From the NCBI GenBank assembly GCA_031286585.1, contig JAITUC010000031.1, positions 124,001 through 188,000 on the forward strand: DNA of 64,000 nt. The letters are read 5' to 3'. The notes below the pieces were generated by a model, which did not search any database, was not told the origin of the DNA, and was given only the letters and a program-made list of their open reading frames with translations. The position numbers and the translations under genes are program-made. Positions within the stretch are counted from its first letter, which is position 1; every line of letters begins with the position of its first letter. Origin of the DNA: Delftia acidovorans (GTDB taxonomy: Bacteria > Pseudomonadota > Gammaproteobacteria > Burkholderiales > Burkholderiaceae_C). Positions 1 through 10,307 of the stretch are shown here, piece after piece.

Positions 1-102
1 GTGACCCATGTGGCCATGTATGCGGTGGCGCTGGTGGCGGGCGTGGTGGTCACGGCCATCGCCCTGCGCATGTTCAAAAGGCCCGCCGAAGCGGGCCTTT
101 GA
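1..102 (+). CDS. C-terminal 33 residues of a membrane protein (5' cut by window)
   Basis: Only the 3' end lies in the window. The frame starting at base 1 reads 33 codons to a TGA at 100-102. The tail is a hydrophobic stretch rich in Val, Ala and Gly (about residues 4-23 of the fragment) followed by a basic end (RMFKRP). This looks like a final transmembrane helix with a short cytoplasmic tail. It vaguely resembles the end of fructose PTS EIIC permeases, but 33 residues are too few for a firm call. The last codons and the stop are encoded within a terminator hairpin. The gene runs convergent to proX. Confidence 0.45.
   Translation: MTHVAMYAVALVAGVVVTAIALRMFKRPAEAGL
77..100. terminator. Bidirectional terminator overlapping the stop of the first gene
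   Basis: A perfect 10-bp inverted repeat (AAAGGCCCGC, loop CGAA, GCGGGCCTTT) sits between two convergent genes. A short T run follows on the plus strand and T4 on the minus strand, so it can end both the partial gene and proX. Confidence 0.7.
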
Positions 103-148
103 AGCAGGAAGCCGGGGGAACGCCTGGAGCGGCTCCCCCACGCAGCGT

Positions 149-1195
149 TCAGCGGGCTGCGGCGCGGGCCTGTTCCAGCCAGCCGTCGAAGGTCTTCTGG
201 TGGGCCTTGATCCAGCCGTCCACATGGCGGTTGATGTCCGAGGGCTTGTTCTGGCCCTGGCTCATCATGTGGTTCTGTGCGCTGATGTCACCCACGGGGA
301 CCTGCATCAGCTCGAACAATTTGGCGGCATCGGGATGCTTGTCGGTGAAGGCCTTGTTGGCGATGATCTGCTGCTTGTTCACCACGAAGCCGTAGTTCTT
401 GCCGTTGGGCAGCTTGGTGTCCAGCTTGGCCTGTTCGCCGGGCAGCGAGGAGAACGGCACCTCCAGCCAGACCACGTCCTTGCCGGGCTTGAGCACGTTG
501 CTCACCCAGTAGGGCGTCCAGGTGTAGTAGAGGATGGGCTTGCCGGCCTTGTAGCGCGAGATGGTGTCGGCGATCAGCGCCGAGTACGTGCCCTGCTTGT
601 GGGTCACGGTGTCGCGCAGCTTGTAGGCCGTCAGATGGTGCTCGATCACGGCCTCGCAGCCCCAGCCCGGCGTGCAGCCGGTGAGGTCGGCCTTGCCGTC
701 GCCGTCCGAGTCGAACAGCTTGGCGATCTTGGGGGCCTTCAACTGGCCGATATTGGTGATCTTGTATTCGTCGGCGGTCTTCTTGTCGATCAGGTAGCCC
801 TGGGCCGCGTTGTCCGAGTAGACACCCTTGCGGAACAGCTTGGCGTCGCCGCCCGCGTTCTTGTAGTAGTCGGCGTGCAGCGGGTTCCAGTGCGTGGCCA
901 GGAAAGTGGCGTCGCCATTGGCAATCGCCACGTGGGCCGTGGGGTACTCGACCTCCTGGAAGGGCTGCACGTCGTAGCCCAGTTTCTCCAGGGCCTTCAT
1001 GACGATCAGGGTCTGGAAGCTTTCTTCGGCGATGGAGCTCTTGAGCGGCGACACCTTCACGCCCTTGCCGGGCTGGTCGCTGGCGGCCGATGCGCCTGCG
1101 CACGCCAGCGCGATGCCGGCAGCGATCATGGCGGTGCGCAGCCAGTGGCCGGGGGCGGCAGTGGGCAGTCGGTTGTGGTTCAGGGCTTGGTTCAT
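149..1195 (-). CDS. proX: Glycine betaine/proline ABC transporter substrate-binding protein ProX
   Basis: The 348-residue protein is the periplasmic binding subunit of a proU-type osmoprotectant importer. It starts with a Sec signal peptide (hydrophobic stretch ending near ACAGASA, about residues 20-37). An OpuAC-type binding domain follows, with a conserved [13 protein letters not shown] segment and several Trp/Tyr residues of the kind that form the aromatic cage for quaternary amines. The ATG has a GGAGG site about 6 nt upstream. It is the last gene of the proV-proW-proX operon, 110 nt after proW, and ends at a bidirectional hairpin. Ligand choice (glycine betaine, proline betaine or choline-type) cannot be read from sequence alone. 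Confidence 0.92.
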   Translation of the reverse strand: MNQALNHNRLPTAAPGHWLRTAMIAAGIALACAGASAASDQPGKGVKVSPLKSSIAEESFQTLIVMKALEKLGYDVQPFQEVEYPTAHVAIANGDATFLATHWNPLHADYYKNAGGDAKLFRKGVYSDNAAQGYLIDKKTADEYKITNIGQLKAPKIAKLFDSDGDGKADLTGCTPGWGCEAVIEHHLTAYKLRDTVTHKQGTYSALIADTISRYKAGKPILYYTWTPYWVSNVLKPGKDVVWLEVPFSSLPGEQAKLDTKLPNGKNYGFVVNKQQIIANKAFTDKHPDAAKLFELMQVPVGDISAQNHMMSQGQNKPSDINRHVDGWIKAHQKTFDGWLEQARAAAR

Positions 1196-1305
1196 CCTCG
1201 GGTTCCTCCGTTGTGTGATGAAAGGGGAGTGGGCGGCCAGCGTGGCTGGCTGCCTTTCGGGAAGGCGGCGCGGCAGTGGGCCCATCCGCGCCGCAGTGAA
1301 GGCGT

Positions 1306-2505
1306 TCAGTGGGTGCTGCCGCGGTGCGCCGGCTTGTTGCCGGCGCCCAGCAGGCGGGCCACGCAGCCGGCGGGGCCGCTGTGCCACCAGCGCGCGCCGC
1401 CACGGGTCGTCTGCCCCATGGCCTGGGTGATGCGGTCCAGCACGATGGCCAGCAGCACGATGCCCAGTCCGCCCACGGTGGCCAGGCCCATGTCCAGGCG
1501 GCCGATGCCGCGCAGCACCATCTGGCCCAGGCCGCCCACGGCGATCATGGAAGCGATCACCACCATGGACAGCGACAGCATCAGCGCCTGGTTCACGCCC
1601 GCCATGATGGAGGGCATGGCCAGTGGCAGCTGCACCTTCCACAGCAGCTGCCAGGGCGAGGCGCCATAGGCGCGGCTGGCCTCGATCAGGTCGGGGCGCA
1701 CCTGGCGGATGCCCAGGTTGGTCAGGCGGATCAGCGGCGGCAGCGCGAAGATGATCGTCACGATCACGCCGGGCACGTTGCCGATGCCGAACAGCATCAC
1801 CACGGGCACCAGGTAGACGAAGGCCGGCGTGGTCTGCATGGCGTCCAGCAGCGGGCGCGTCCAGCGCTGGGCGCGGTCGCTGGAGGCCAGCAAAATCCCC
1901 GCGGGCAGGCCGATGACCATGCAGAACACCAGCGAGGTCAGCACCAGGGACAGCGTCACCATGGCCTCGGGCCAGATGCCCAGCAGGGCGACCACCACCA
2001 GCGAGACGGCGGCGCCAATGGCCATGGCGCGGCCCGCGAACTGCCAGGCTACCAGGGTCAGGACCAGGGTCAGCAGCGGCCAGGGCAGGGCCAGCATGGC
2101 ATCGGTGATGCCCGACAGCGTGCCGTCGATGGGTGTGCGCACGGCCTGGAAAAAGGGGCGGAAATGGTGGACCACCCATTCCAGGCCACTGTTGATCCAG
2201 CCCTGCACGGGCAGGCCGTCCGTGGTCAATTGATGCCAGAGGCTGGCCTGGGCGTCGTCGGTAACGCCCGAGCCGGCCGAGGCGCCCAGCCAGTCGCCGC
2301 CTGCGGCATCACCGGCGCCGGTGGCGCCCCAGGGGTCGGCCGAGGCATCGGGTGCCGGCGTGGCGGCGGCTGCCCAGGGATCGGCGCTTGCAGATGCTGC
2401 AGACGCAGCGGAATCGGTGGAAGCAGGGGCGGCGCTCGCATCGGCCCAGGGATCGGTGGCGGCAGCAGCGGTGTCCGGGTTCAGGCTGTGTGTGGCGTCG
2501 CTCAT
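1306..2505 (-). CDS. proW: Glycine betaine/proline ABC transporter permease ProW with repeat-bearing N-terminus
   Basis: The 399-residue inner-membrane permease has several hydrophobic helices from about residue 130 and a BPD-type core ([15 protein letters not shown] region, and the [18 protein letters not shown] coupling region). It transports the ligand delivered by ProX using ATP hydrolysis by ProV. The first 80 residues are unusual: low complexity, rich in Ala, Ser and Asp, with three DPW motifs at residues 18-20, 42-44 and 57-59 and a related GDW near 70. E. coli ProW also has a long N-terminal extension, but this one is built from repeats. The ATG overlaps the proV stop (ATGA), indicating translational coupling. 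Confidence 0.92.
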   Translation of the reverse strand: MSDATHSLNPDTAAAATDPWADASAAPASTDSAASAASASADPWAAAATPAPDASADPWGATGAGDAAGGDWLGASAGSGVTDDAQASLWHQLTTDGLPVQGWINSGLEWVVHHFRPFFQAVRTPIDGTLSGITDAMLALPWPLLTLVLTLVAWQFAGRAMAIGAAVSLVVVALLGIWPEAMVTLSLVLTSLVFCMVIGLPAGILLASSDRAQRWTRPLLDAMQTTPAFVYLVPVVMLFGIGNVPGVIVTIIFALPPLIRLTNLGIRQVRPDLIEASRAYGASPWQLLWKVQLPLAMPSIMAGVNQALMLSLSMVVIASMIAVGGLGQMVLRGIGRLDMGLATVGGLGIVLLAIVLDRITQAMGQTTRGGARWWHSGPAGCVARLLGAGNKPAHRGSTH

Positions 2506-3824
2506 GCGGCATCTCCTTGTCGTTGTTCAATCGGCTCCACGGTCGGCGCGACGGTGGGGGCGTTGGAGGCCGGGAAATGCGGATTGAGCGTGACCGGCGG
2601 CACGATCTCCTGCGGCGGTGGCACGGGTGGCGTGTCGCGGTCCAGGAAGCGCAGCATGGTGGTACGGCTGACCACGCCCATGAACTGGCCGTCGTCGCTG
2701 GTCACCGGCAGGGCGCAGGGCGCCGCGGCCACGGGGCCGAACAGCTCGGCCACGGGCGTGCCGGCGGACAGCGGCTCCACGTTGGGCAGGAAGGCGTGGC
2801 TCAGGCCCAGCATGCCCGGGCGGCCATGCAGTGCGTCGCGCAGCGACTGCGAGGACACCACGCCCAGGAAGCGCCGGCGCGCGTTGACCACATAGGCGTA
2901 GTCGCGGTCCGAGTCCTCCAGCAGGCGCTGGGCCGCGCGGCAGCCGCGGTCGCTGTGCTCCGACACCACGGTCAACGCCTGGCGTGCGATGTCGCCGGCC
3001 TTGAAGACCGAGGCCGCATCCACGCCGCGCACGAAGCTGCGCACATAGTCGTCGGCGGGGCTGCGCAGGATCTCGTCGGGCGTGCCGACCTGGATCACTT
3101 GGCCGTCCTTCATGATGGCGATGCGGTCGCCGATGCGCATGGCCTCGTCCAGGTCATGCGAGATGAAGACGATGGTGCGGCGCTGGATCTGCTGCAGGCG
3201 CAGCAGTTCGGACTGCATCTCGGTGCGGATGATGGGGTCCAGGGCCGAGAAGGCCTCGTCCATCAGCAGGATGGACGGGTCGGACGCCAGCGCCCGGGCC
3301 AGGCCCACGCGCTGCTGCATGCCGCCCGACAGCTCGTCAGGGTAGCTGGCGCCCCAGGCGCCCAGGCCCACCTGCTCCAGCGCGGCCTGGGCCTGCTTCT
3401 GGCGCTCGGCCTTGTCGGCGCCGGCCAGCTCCAGGCCGAAGGCCGTGTTGTCCAGCACCGTCATGTGCGGCATCAGCGCGAAGGACTGGAACACCATGGA
3501 GATGTCCTTGCGGCGCAGCGCGCGCAGGTCGCGCTCGCCCAGGGCGTTGATGTCCTGGCCATCGACGACGATGCGCCCGGCCGTGGGCTCGATGAGGCGG
3601 TTGAGCATGCGCACCAGGGTGGACTTGCCCGAGCCCGACAGGCCCATGACGACGAAGATCTCGCCGGCCTCGATGGTGAAATGGGCGTCGAACACGCCGA
3701 TGGACTGGCCCGTGCGCTCCAGGATCTCCTGTTTGCTCAGGCCCTGCTGGACGAGGTCGAGTGCGGTCTTGGGGTCGTCCCCGAACACCTTGAACACATG
3801 ATCGATGATGATCTGCTTGGCCAC
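2502..3824 (-). CDS. proV: Glycine betaine/proline ABC transporter ATP-binding protein ProV
   Basis: The 440-residue ATPase energises the ProVWX importer. It has Walker [10 protein letters not shown] at residues 61-69, the ABC signature LSGGMQ at 165-170, Walker B LLMDE at 186-190, and a C-terminal pair of CBS-type modules (about 280-410), which in OpuA-type transporters sense ionic strength. The start is taken as GTG at 3824 because AAAGGAGA lies 8 nt upstream and the following residues ([14 protein letters not shown]) begin the family alignment. An in-frame upstream start at 3962 would add 46 residues that do not look like a ProV N-terminus. It is the first gene of the operon, preceded by a long structured leader. 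Confidence 0.93.
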   Translation of the reverse strand: MAKQIIIDHVFKVFGDDPKTALDLVQQGLSKQEILERTGQSIGVFDAHFTIEAGEIFVVMGLSGSGKSTLVRMLNRLIEPTAGRIVVDGQDINALGERDLRALRRKDISMVFQSFALMPHMTVLDNTAFGLELAGADKAERQKQAQAALEQVGLGAWGASYPDELSGGMQQRVGLARALASDPSILLMDEAFSALDPIIRTEMQSELLRLQQIQRRTIVFISHDLDEAMRIGDRIAIMKDGQVIQVGTPDEILRSPADDYVRSFVRGVDAASVFKAGDIARQALTVVSEHSDRGCRAAQRLLEDSDRDYAYVVNARRRFLGVVSSQSLRDALHGRPGMLGLSHAFLPNVEPLSAGTPVAELFGPVAAAPCALPVTSDDGQFMGVVSRTTMLRFLDRDTPPVPPPQEIVPPVTLNPHFPASNAPTVAPTVEPIEQRQGDAA

Positions 3825-4224
3825 TGTGGCGTTCTCCTTTTGGGTGAGATGGAACACAGTCCAGCGTCCTCGACAGGGCGAAGACGCTGGCGCGCAAGCC
3901 AAAAATGAAGCCCTGATGCCGTTCGCTGCAGGGAACTGCCGTCCCCCGTTGCTGGGATTCAAACAGGTGCGAAAGCACCCGAGGCGGCTCGGATGGCACG
4001 CGAAGCGGTGCGCAAGAGCCAGAAGTCGAGAGCAGCCGGCGGCAAGGCGCGCGGTGTCTCAGGCGGGCATCGTGGCTGAAGATCAGCCAGCGCGATGCCC
4101 CACAACATCAGGACCGAGTTTCGGCCCGGTTGACGGGGCTGTGCCGGGAGCACAACGATCCGCCGGGTTGGATCGGCAGGCCGTGAAGACGGTGCCGATG
4201 ACCTGCTTGGCAGGTTGTAAAGAA
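3825..4224 (-). other. Long structured 5' leader of proVWX
   Basis: About 400 nt separate the predicted transcription start from the proV GTG. On the minus strand it contains three strong stem-loops. One has two stacked stems (8 and 7 bp) at 4064-4099. One is a UUCG-type hairpin (GGTGC/GCACC) near 3966-3979. One is a 12-bp stem with one mismatch at 3862-3891, about 30 nt above the ribosome-binding site. No known riboswitch family was recognised and no convincing small ORF is present. Between the promoter and the terminator of the next gene (4260-4512) nothing was recognised. Confidence 0.5.
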
Positions 4225-4230
4225 GTCGAA

Positions 4231-4259
4231 ATTATATAAAACAGGTTTTACTGCGTCAA
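4231..4259 (-). promoter_or_regulatory. Consensus sigma-70 promoter for proVWX
   Basis: On the minus strand TTGACG (4259-4254) and a perfect TATAAT (4236-4231) are separated by exactly 17 nt. The predicted start is near 4224. It faces proV and sits in an AT-rich patch within GC-rich DNA. Confidence 0.75.
4237..4250. promoter_or_regulatory. Inverted repeat in the proV promoter spacer (putative operator)
   Basis: TAAAAC and GTTTTA arms flank a 2-nt centre exactly between the -35 and -10 elements. A protein bound here would block RNA polymerase. The regulator is unknown. Confidence 0.45.
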
Positions 4260-4512
4260 AACGCATGAGCCGAAGAAGGCCTGTTTTGGGCCGTTTCGGG
4301 CTCTCGAGGGCTGCAATCCGACCGGCATTTGCTCACTTAATGAGAGCATGGAGGCCATGATTCAAGAGGCATATGCTGTCATCGATGAATAAAATCGGTC
4401 AAGCGTCAGCTTGAGGAAAGCTTCAGGCCCGATCTGCGGCAAAAAGCGTGCCTGGCGCGCTGGTCTGCCGGACGCCAGCGGGTATACCACCCTCTGCCTG
4501 CCCCCGCCCATG

Positions 4513-4545
4513 AAAAAAGCCCCGCAGCGGCTGGCGCGGCGGGGC
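4513..4545 (-). terminator. Intrinsic terminator downstream of the UPF0114 gene
   Basis: On the minus strand a GCCCCGC/GCGGGGC stem is followed by T6, 22 nt past the stop codon. Confidence 0.8.
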
Positions 4546-4567
4546 TTCGGTGCGGGATGCAGCCGGC

Positions 4568-5176
4568 TCAGTGGTTGCTGGCCGTGCTGTTGATCAGCTT
4601 GTCGGTGTAGGCGATGGCCAGGGCGCTGGCCAGGAAGGTGACGTGGATGATGGTCTGCCACATCAGCACCTTGACGTCGTAGCTGCCCGCGTTGATGAAG
4701 GTCTTGAGCAGGTGGATGGAGCTGATGCCGATGATGGACAGGGCCAGCTTGACCTTGAGGATGGAGGCGTTCACGTGGCCCAGCCACTCGGGCTGGTCGG
4801 GGTGGCTGTCCAGGCCCAGGCGGCTGACGAAGGTCTCGTAGCCGCCCACGATGACCATGATCAGCAGGTTGGAGATCATGACCACGTCGATCAGCGCCAG
4901 CACCACCAGCATGATGATGGTCTCGTTGAGCGCGCCTATGGGTGCATCGTGCTTGTAGCCGATGCTGGTGATCAGGGCCTGCAGTGCCTCCTGGTTGCCG
5001 AAGGCGGCCTCGATCAGGTGCCACAGCTCGAGCAGGAAGTGCCAGACGTAGACGCCCTGGGCGGCGATCAGGCCCAGGTACAGCGGCAGCTGCAGCCAGC
5101 GGCTGGCGAAGATCAGGGAGGGCAGGGGACGCAGGGGGGAGCCGGGGGTTTGGTTGGGGGCTTGCTGGCGGGCCAT
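4568..5176 (-). CDS. UPF0114 (YqhA/TIGR00645) family inner-membrane protein
   Basis: The 202-residue protein has about four transmembrane helices: near residues 25-50, 75-105 and 130-155, and one near the C-terminus. It carries the family-typical region [20 protein letters not shown] followed by a conserved [20 protein letters not shown] stretch. UPF0114 proteins are uncharacterised membrane proteins. The ATG at 5176 is chosen because upstream in-frame sequence has no membrane-protein character. The gene is divergent from acs, with a 230-nt gap, and ends at its own terminator. Confidence 0.88.
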   Translation of the reverse strand: MARQQAPNQTPGSPLRPLPSLIFASRWLQLPLYLGLIAAQGVYVWHFLLELWHLIEAAFGNQEALQALITSIGYKHDAPIGALNETIIMLVVLALIDVVMISNLLIMVIVGGYETFVSRLGLDSHPDQPEWLGHVNASILKVKLALSIIGISSIHLLKTFINAGSYDVKVLMWQTIIHVTFLASALAIAYTDKLINSTASNH

Positions 5177-5406
5177 GATGGTCGGTCGCGCTTGTCTGGT
5201 GTGGGAGCGTGGATGGGAGGAGGACAATGGCCGTGGAAAACGGGCGCGCGATTTTAGCGGCGAAACACGCCATGGACCGTGACAGCCCGGGACTGCGGGG
5301 AATCCCCAGGTAGGCGCTGTCGCAGGGCTTCCAGTCAGTGGCATGTAAGACCGGCCCCCGACAGTCACACCACAATTTATTTGGCCAGCCCAGGAGACAA
5401 GCAAGC

Positions 5407-7407
<2,001 letters not shown>

Positions 7408-7440
7408 TCGACTGCCGGCACTACCGCGCCGCCATGACAG

Positions 7441-7466
7441 ACCGGAGCCCAGGCTCCGGTTTTTTT
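7441..7466 (+). terminator. Intrinsic terminator of acs
   Basis: ACCGGAGCC and GGCTCCGGT form a 9-bp stem with a 2-nt centre, followed directly by T6. Confidence 0.85.
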
Positions 7467-7609
7467 GTGCCTTGCTTGTGCCCTGCTGAGTGCCTTGTGG
7501 CCGGCGCCCCGTCTTGCAATCCTATTTTGTGCAGGCCGACAGCAGCGGCATGGTGACTGCGGTACAACGGTAGCCATCGTTTTCACCACTGCCGAGGGAG
7601 GCCTTCACC

Positions 7610-8092
7610 ATGAACCTGAGAACCCTGTCGCTGCTGATCACCGTGGCCCTGATTGCGCTGCTGGCGGCATTCAACTGGAACACGCTGGCCGCGCCGTCCG
7701 TCGTGTCGCTGGGCGTGACCGAAGTCCAGGCGCCGCTGGGCGTGCTGATGCTGGCGCTGACCTGCCTGCTGGGCGTGTTCTTCGTCGCCTATGTGCTGTG
7801 GCTGCAGGGCTCGGTACTGATGGAGGCGCGCCGCCACGCCAAGGAAATGCAGGCCCAGAGGGACCTGGCCGACAAGGCCGAGGCCTCGCGCTTCACCGAG
7901 TTGCGCACCGTGCTCGAGGACCTGCATGCGCGTGACAAGGAAGTGCTGATGGCACGGCTGGACGGGCTGGAGGCGCACCTGGTGCAGCGCGCCCAGGAGT
8001 CGGACAACAGCACGGCCGCCTATGTGGGGCAGCTGGAGCAGCAGGTTCGCATGTACCAGCAGCCCGGTGCGGGCGCTCCGGACTACAGGTAA
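7610..8092 (+). CDS. LapA-domain (DUF1049-like) inner-membrane protein with coiled-coil tail
   Basis: The 160-residue protein has two transmembrane helices (about residues 7-26 and 43-65) in the arrangement of LapA-domain proteins, including the FNWNT segment after helix 1. A charged, coiled-coil-like cytoplasmic region (about 68-145) is rich in Glu, Arg, Ala and Gln. LapA/YciS-type proteins act in lipopolysaccharide regulation in E. coli, but this protein is longer and not syntenic with lapB, so its role here is open. It stands alone between terminators. The ATG has AGGGAGG upstream. Confidence 0.7.
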   Translation: MNLRTLSLLITVALIALLAAFNWNTLAAPSVVSLGVTEVQAPLGVLMLALTCLLGVFFVAYVLWLQGSVLMEARRHAKEMQAQRDLADKAEASRFTELRTVLEDLHARDKEVLMARLDGLEAHLVQRAQESDNSTAAYVGQLEQQVRMYQQPGAGAPDYR

Positions 8093-8124
8093 GCGGCCCG
8101 CGCCCGGAATCACGGGCGGACCAT

Positions 8125-8160
8125 GAAAAAAACCGCGCAACGCAAGTCGCGCGGTTTTTT
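8125..8160. terminator. Bidirectional terminator between convergent genes
   Basis: An AACCGCGC/GCGCGGTT stem is flanked by A runs on the left and T6 on the right, so it can serve both the membrane-protein gene and the convergent cytochrome gene. Confidence 0.85.
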
Positions 8161-8202
8161 CGTTGCGGGCCCCGAGGCGGGGGGCCGGCAGGCCAGTGGA
8201 AC

Positions 8203-8508
8203 TTACTTCAGCGACAGCACCCAGGCGGCCAGCTTCTTGGCATCGGCATCGTTGACCTGGGGGTTGGCGGGCATGGGAACAGGGCCCCAGACACCGCTGC
8301 CGCCCTTCATGATCTTGACGGCCAGCTTGTCCACCGCGTCCTTCTGGCCTGCGTACTTGGAGGCCACATCCTTGTAGGACGGGCCCACCAGCTTCTTGTC
8401 CACGGCGTGGCAGGCCATGCAGTTCTTGGAGGTGGCAAGAGCCTGATCGGCCATGGCGGGAGCCACGGCGGCGACGGTCAAGGCCAATGCGATCAATGTC
8501 TGCTTCAT
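8203..8508 (-). CDS. Small periplasmic class I cytochrome c (c551/c552-like)
   Basis: The 101-residue protein has a Sec signal peptide (cleavage probably after AMA, about residue 19). Its mature domain of about 82 residues carries one CMACH haem motif near the N-terminus, and a methionine in the VPMPANP loop as likely sixth ligand. This is the layout of c551/c552 electron carriers that shuttle electrons to terminal oxidases or reductases. Two adjacent ATGs exist (8511 and 8508); the second has better spacing to AGGA. The gene is convergent with the LapA-domain gene and shares its terminator. Confidence 0.9.
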   Translation of the reverse strand: MKQTLIALALTVAAVAPAMADQALATSKNCMACHAVDKKLVGPSYKDVASKYAGQKDAVDKLAVKIMKGGSGVWGPVPMPANPQVNDADAKKLAAWVLSLK

Positions 8509-8614
8509 CATGAGTTCCTGGGGGTTGTCGGGAATAATTATGCGAAACATTGTAGTGGGCGCGCATGCCTGATGCGTTACCTCGTGTGAAGCACCGTCTG
8601 GTGAAGGAGAAGTT

Positions 8615-8863
8615 ATGTATCTGTTGGGAATCGCGGTGTTGCTCACCCTGCTGAAGCTGGCCGATGTCGAGCCCGTGGCCTCCTGGTCCTGGTACGTCAT
8701 CCTTGGCGCCTATGGCGCGACGGCAGCCTGGTGGGCCTGGGCCGACATGTCGGGCTACACCAAGCGGCGCGCGGCCGACAAGATCGAGCAGCGGCGCTTG
8801 AAGCGCATCGAAAAGAACAAGGAAGCCATGGGCACGAGCACGCGTTCGCGCTCGCGCCGCTGA
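8615..8863 (+). CDS. TIGR04438-type small Trp-rich protein
   Basis: The 82-residue protein has an N-terminal hydrophobic helix, a second Trp-rich segment (WSWY, then WWAWAD near residues 39-44) and a very basic tail with many Arg and Lys ending in SRSRR. This matches the burkholderial small Trp-rich protein family, which has no known function. It probably sits in the inner membrane with its basic tail in the cytoplasm. The start has GGAGAAG upstream. It runs divergent from the cytochrome gene and convergent with the efflux operon, ending 1 nt from the efflux gene stop. Confidence 0.75.
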   Translation: MYLLGIAVLLTLLKLADVEPVASWSWYVILGAYGATAAWWAWADMSGYTKRRAADKIEQRRLKRIEKNKEAMGTSTRSRSRR

Positions 8864-8864
8864 G

Positions 8865-10307
8865 TCAGTCTGCCGGCGGCTCGGCCAGCACGCCGCCGCC
8901 CAGGGCCTGGTACAGGGCCACGGTGTCGCCCAGCAGGGCCCCGCGCGCGGCGACATGGGCGGCGCGCGCCTGGAGCCAGGATTGTTCGGCCGCGAGCGCG
9001 GCCGGCTGGGCGCTGTAGCCGTTGCGAAACTGGGTGCGCGTGAGGTCCAGCGTGGACTGGCTGGCCTTTTCCCCGTCCTGCGCCATCTCCACGGCCCTGG
9101 CATCGATGTCCAGCGCATAGAGCGCGTTGGCCACATCCTGGAAGGATGAAAGCACGGCGCCGCGGTACCGGGCTGCAGCGGCATCGAACTCGGCCCGCGC
9201 AGCACGTTCATGGGCCTGCAGCGTGCCGCCCGCGAACAGCGGCTGCAGCAGGCCGGCGCCCAGCGCCCAGGTGGGATTGCCTGCGGCAAACATCTTCGCG
9301 AAGCTCGTGGCCCCGCCGCCCAGGGCGGCGGTGAGGCTCAACTGCGGCAGGCGGGCGGCCCTGGCCACACCGATGGCGGCGCTGGCCTGCTGCACGTCCG
9401 TCTCGGCGATGCGCACATCGGGGCGCTGCTCCACCAGCGCCGAGGCCACGGCCTGCGGGAGCTGCGGCTGCGAGAAAGAAGACAGCGGCGGCACCTCCGG
9501 GGCCTGGTCGGGCGTGCGGCCGGCCAGCGTGGCCAGCAGGTTGCGCGTCTGCTCCAGTTCCTTGCGCAGCGGCGGCAGGGCCTGCTGCATCTGGACCAGC
9601 AACGTCTGCTGCGTGGCCACGTCCAGGCCGCTGGCATACCCCTGGCTCTGCTGCAGCCGCATGTGGCGCAACTGCTCCCGGGCAGCGGTGATGGCCTGCT
9701 CTATGAGGCGCGCCTGCTCCGCGAGCATGGCCGCCTGGAGCATGCCGCCGGCCACGTTGCTTGCCAGAGTCAGCCTTGCAGCCTGCAGTTGCAGGCGCTG
9801 GCCTTCTTCGCTGGCCATCAGTCCCTCCACCTGGCGGCGGTTGCCGCCGAAGATATCGGGCGTGTAACTGATGCTCAACTGCGCCGTGTTGTAGCTGTAG
9901 ATGGTCTCGCCGCTGTTGAGGGCAGGCGACATCGACTGGCCCGTGTTCTGGCGCGTGCGGTTGTAGCCCAGTTGCACCGTGGGATAGAAGAAGCCGCGCT
10001 GGGCGATGACGTTCTGCCGCGCGGCGCGCAGCGTGGCGCTGGCGGCCTCGATGGTGGGGCTGCGCTCCAGCGCCTCCTGCACCAGCGCATCGAGCTCGGG
10101 CGAGCCGAAGGCCTTCCACCACTCGCGCTGCACCGGGCCTGCCATGCCTGCGGTGGCCAGGGGCTCGCGGGTCAGGGCATGGGCCTGGGGAACAGCGGGG
10201 CGCGCATAGTCGGGGCCCACGGCACAGCCTGCGAGGGACAGCACGGATGCGCCCACCAGGCCCAGGAACAGGCGCCGATGCGGCGCTTTCAGATCATGCG
10301 TGTACAC
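8865..10307 (-). CDS. RND efflux outer-membrane channel lipoprotein (NodT/OprM family)
   Basis: The 480-residue protein is the TolC-like outer-membrane component of the adjacent HME-RND pump. It has a lipoprotein signal with lipobox LAGC and two long OEP repeats with coiled-coil hairpins (AARLTLASNVAGGMLQAAML region and its C-terminal counterpart). The start is taken as GTG at 10307: GGGAGG lies 5 nt upstream, and the next residues lead straight to a basic n-region. It overlaps the pump gene by 14 nt, so translation is coupled. It is the last gene of the operon. Confidence 0.87.
   Translation of the reverse strand: MYTHDLKAPHRRLFLGLVGASVLSLAGCAVGPDYARPAVPQAHALTREPLATAGMAGPVQREWWKAFGSPELDALVQEALERSPTIEAASATLRAARQNVIAQRGFFYPTVQLGYNRTRQNTGQSMSPALNSGETIYSYNTAQLSISYTPDIFGGNRRQVEGLMASEEGQRLQLQAARLTLASNVAGGMLQAAMLAEQARLIEQAITAAREQLRHMRLQQSQGYASGLDVATQQTLLVQMQQALPPLRKELEQTRNLLATLAGRTPDQAPEVPPLSSFSQPQLPQAVASALVEQRPDVRIAETDVQQASAAIGVARAARLPQLSLTAALGGGATSFAKMFAAGNPTWALGAGLLQPLFAGGTLQAHERAARAEFDAAAARYRGAVLSSFQDVANALYALDIDARAVEMAQDGEKASQSTLDLTRTQFRNGYSAQPAALAAEQSWLQARAAHVAARGALLGDTVALYQALGGGVLAEPPAD

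Noticed and set aside
3940..3980. tRNA-like look of the proV leader (a TTGAATCCC-like stretch beside a stem-loop)
   Set aside because: No acceptor stem, anticodon arm or CCA can be built around it.
3959..4153. Small open frames in the proV leader on either strand
   Set aside because: No ribosome site, no recognisable domain, and the region is better explained by strong RNA hairpins.
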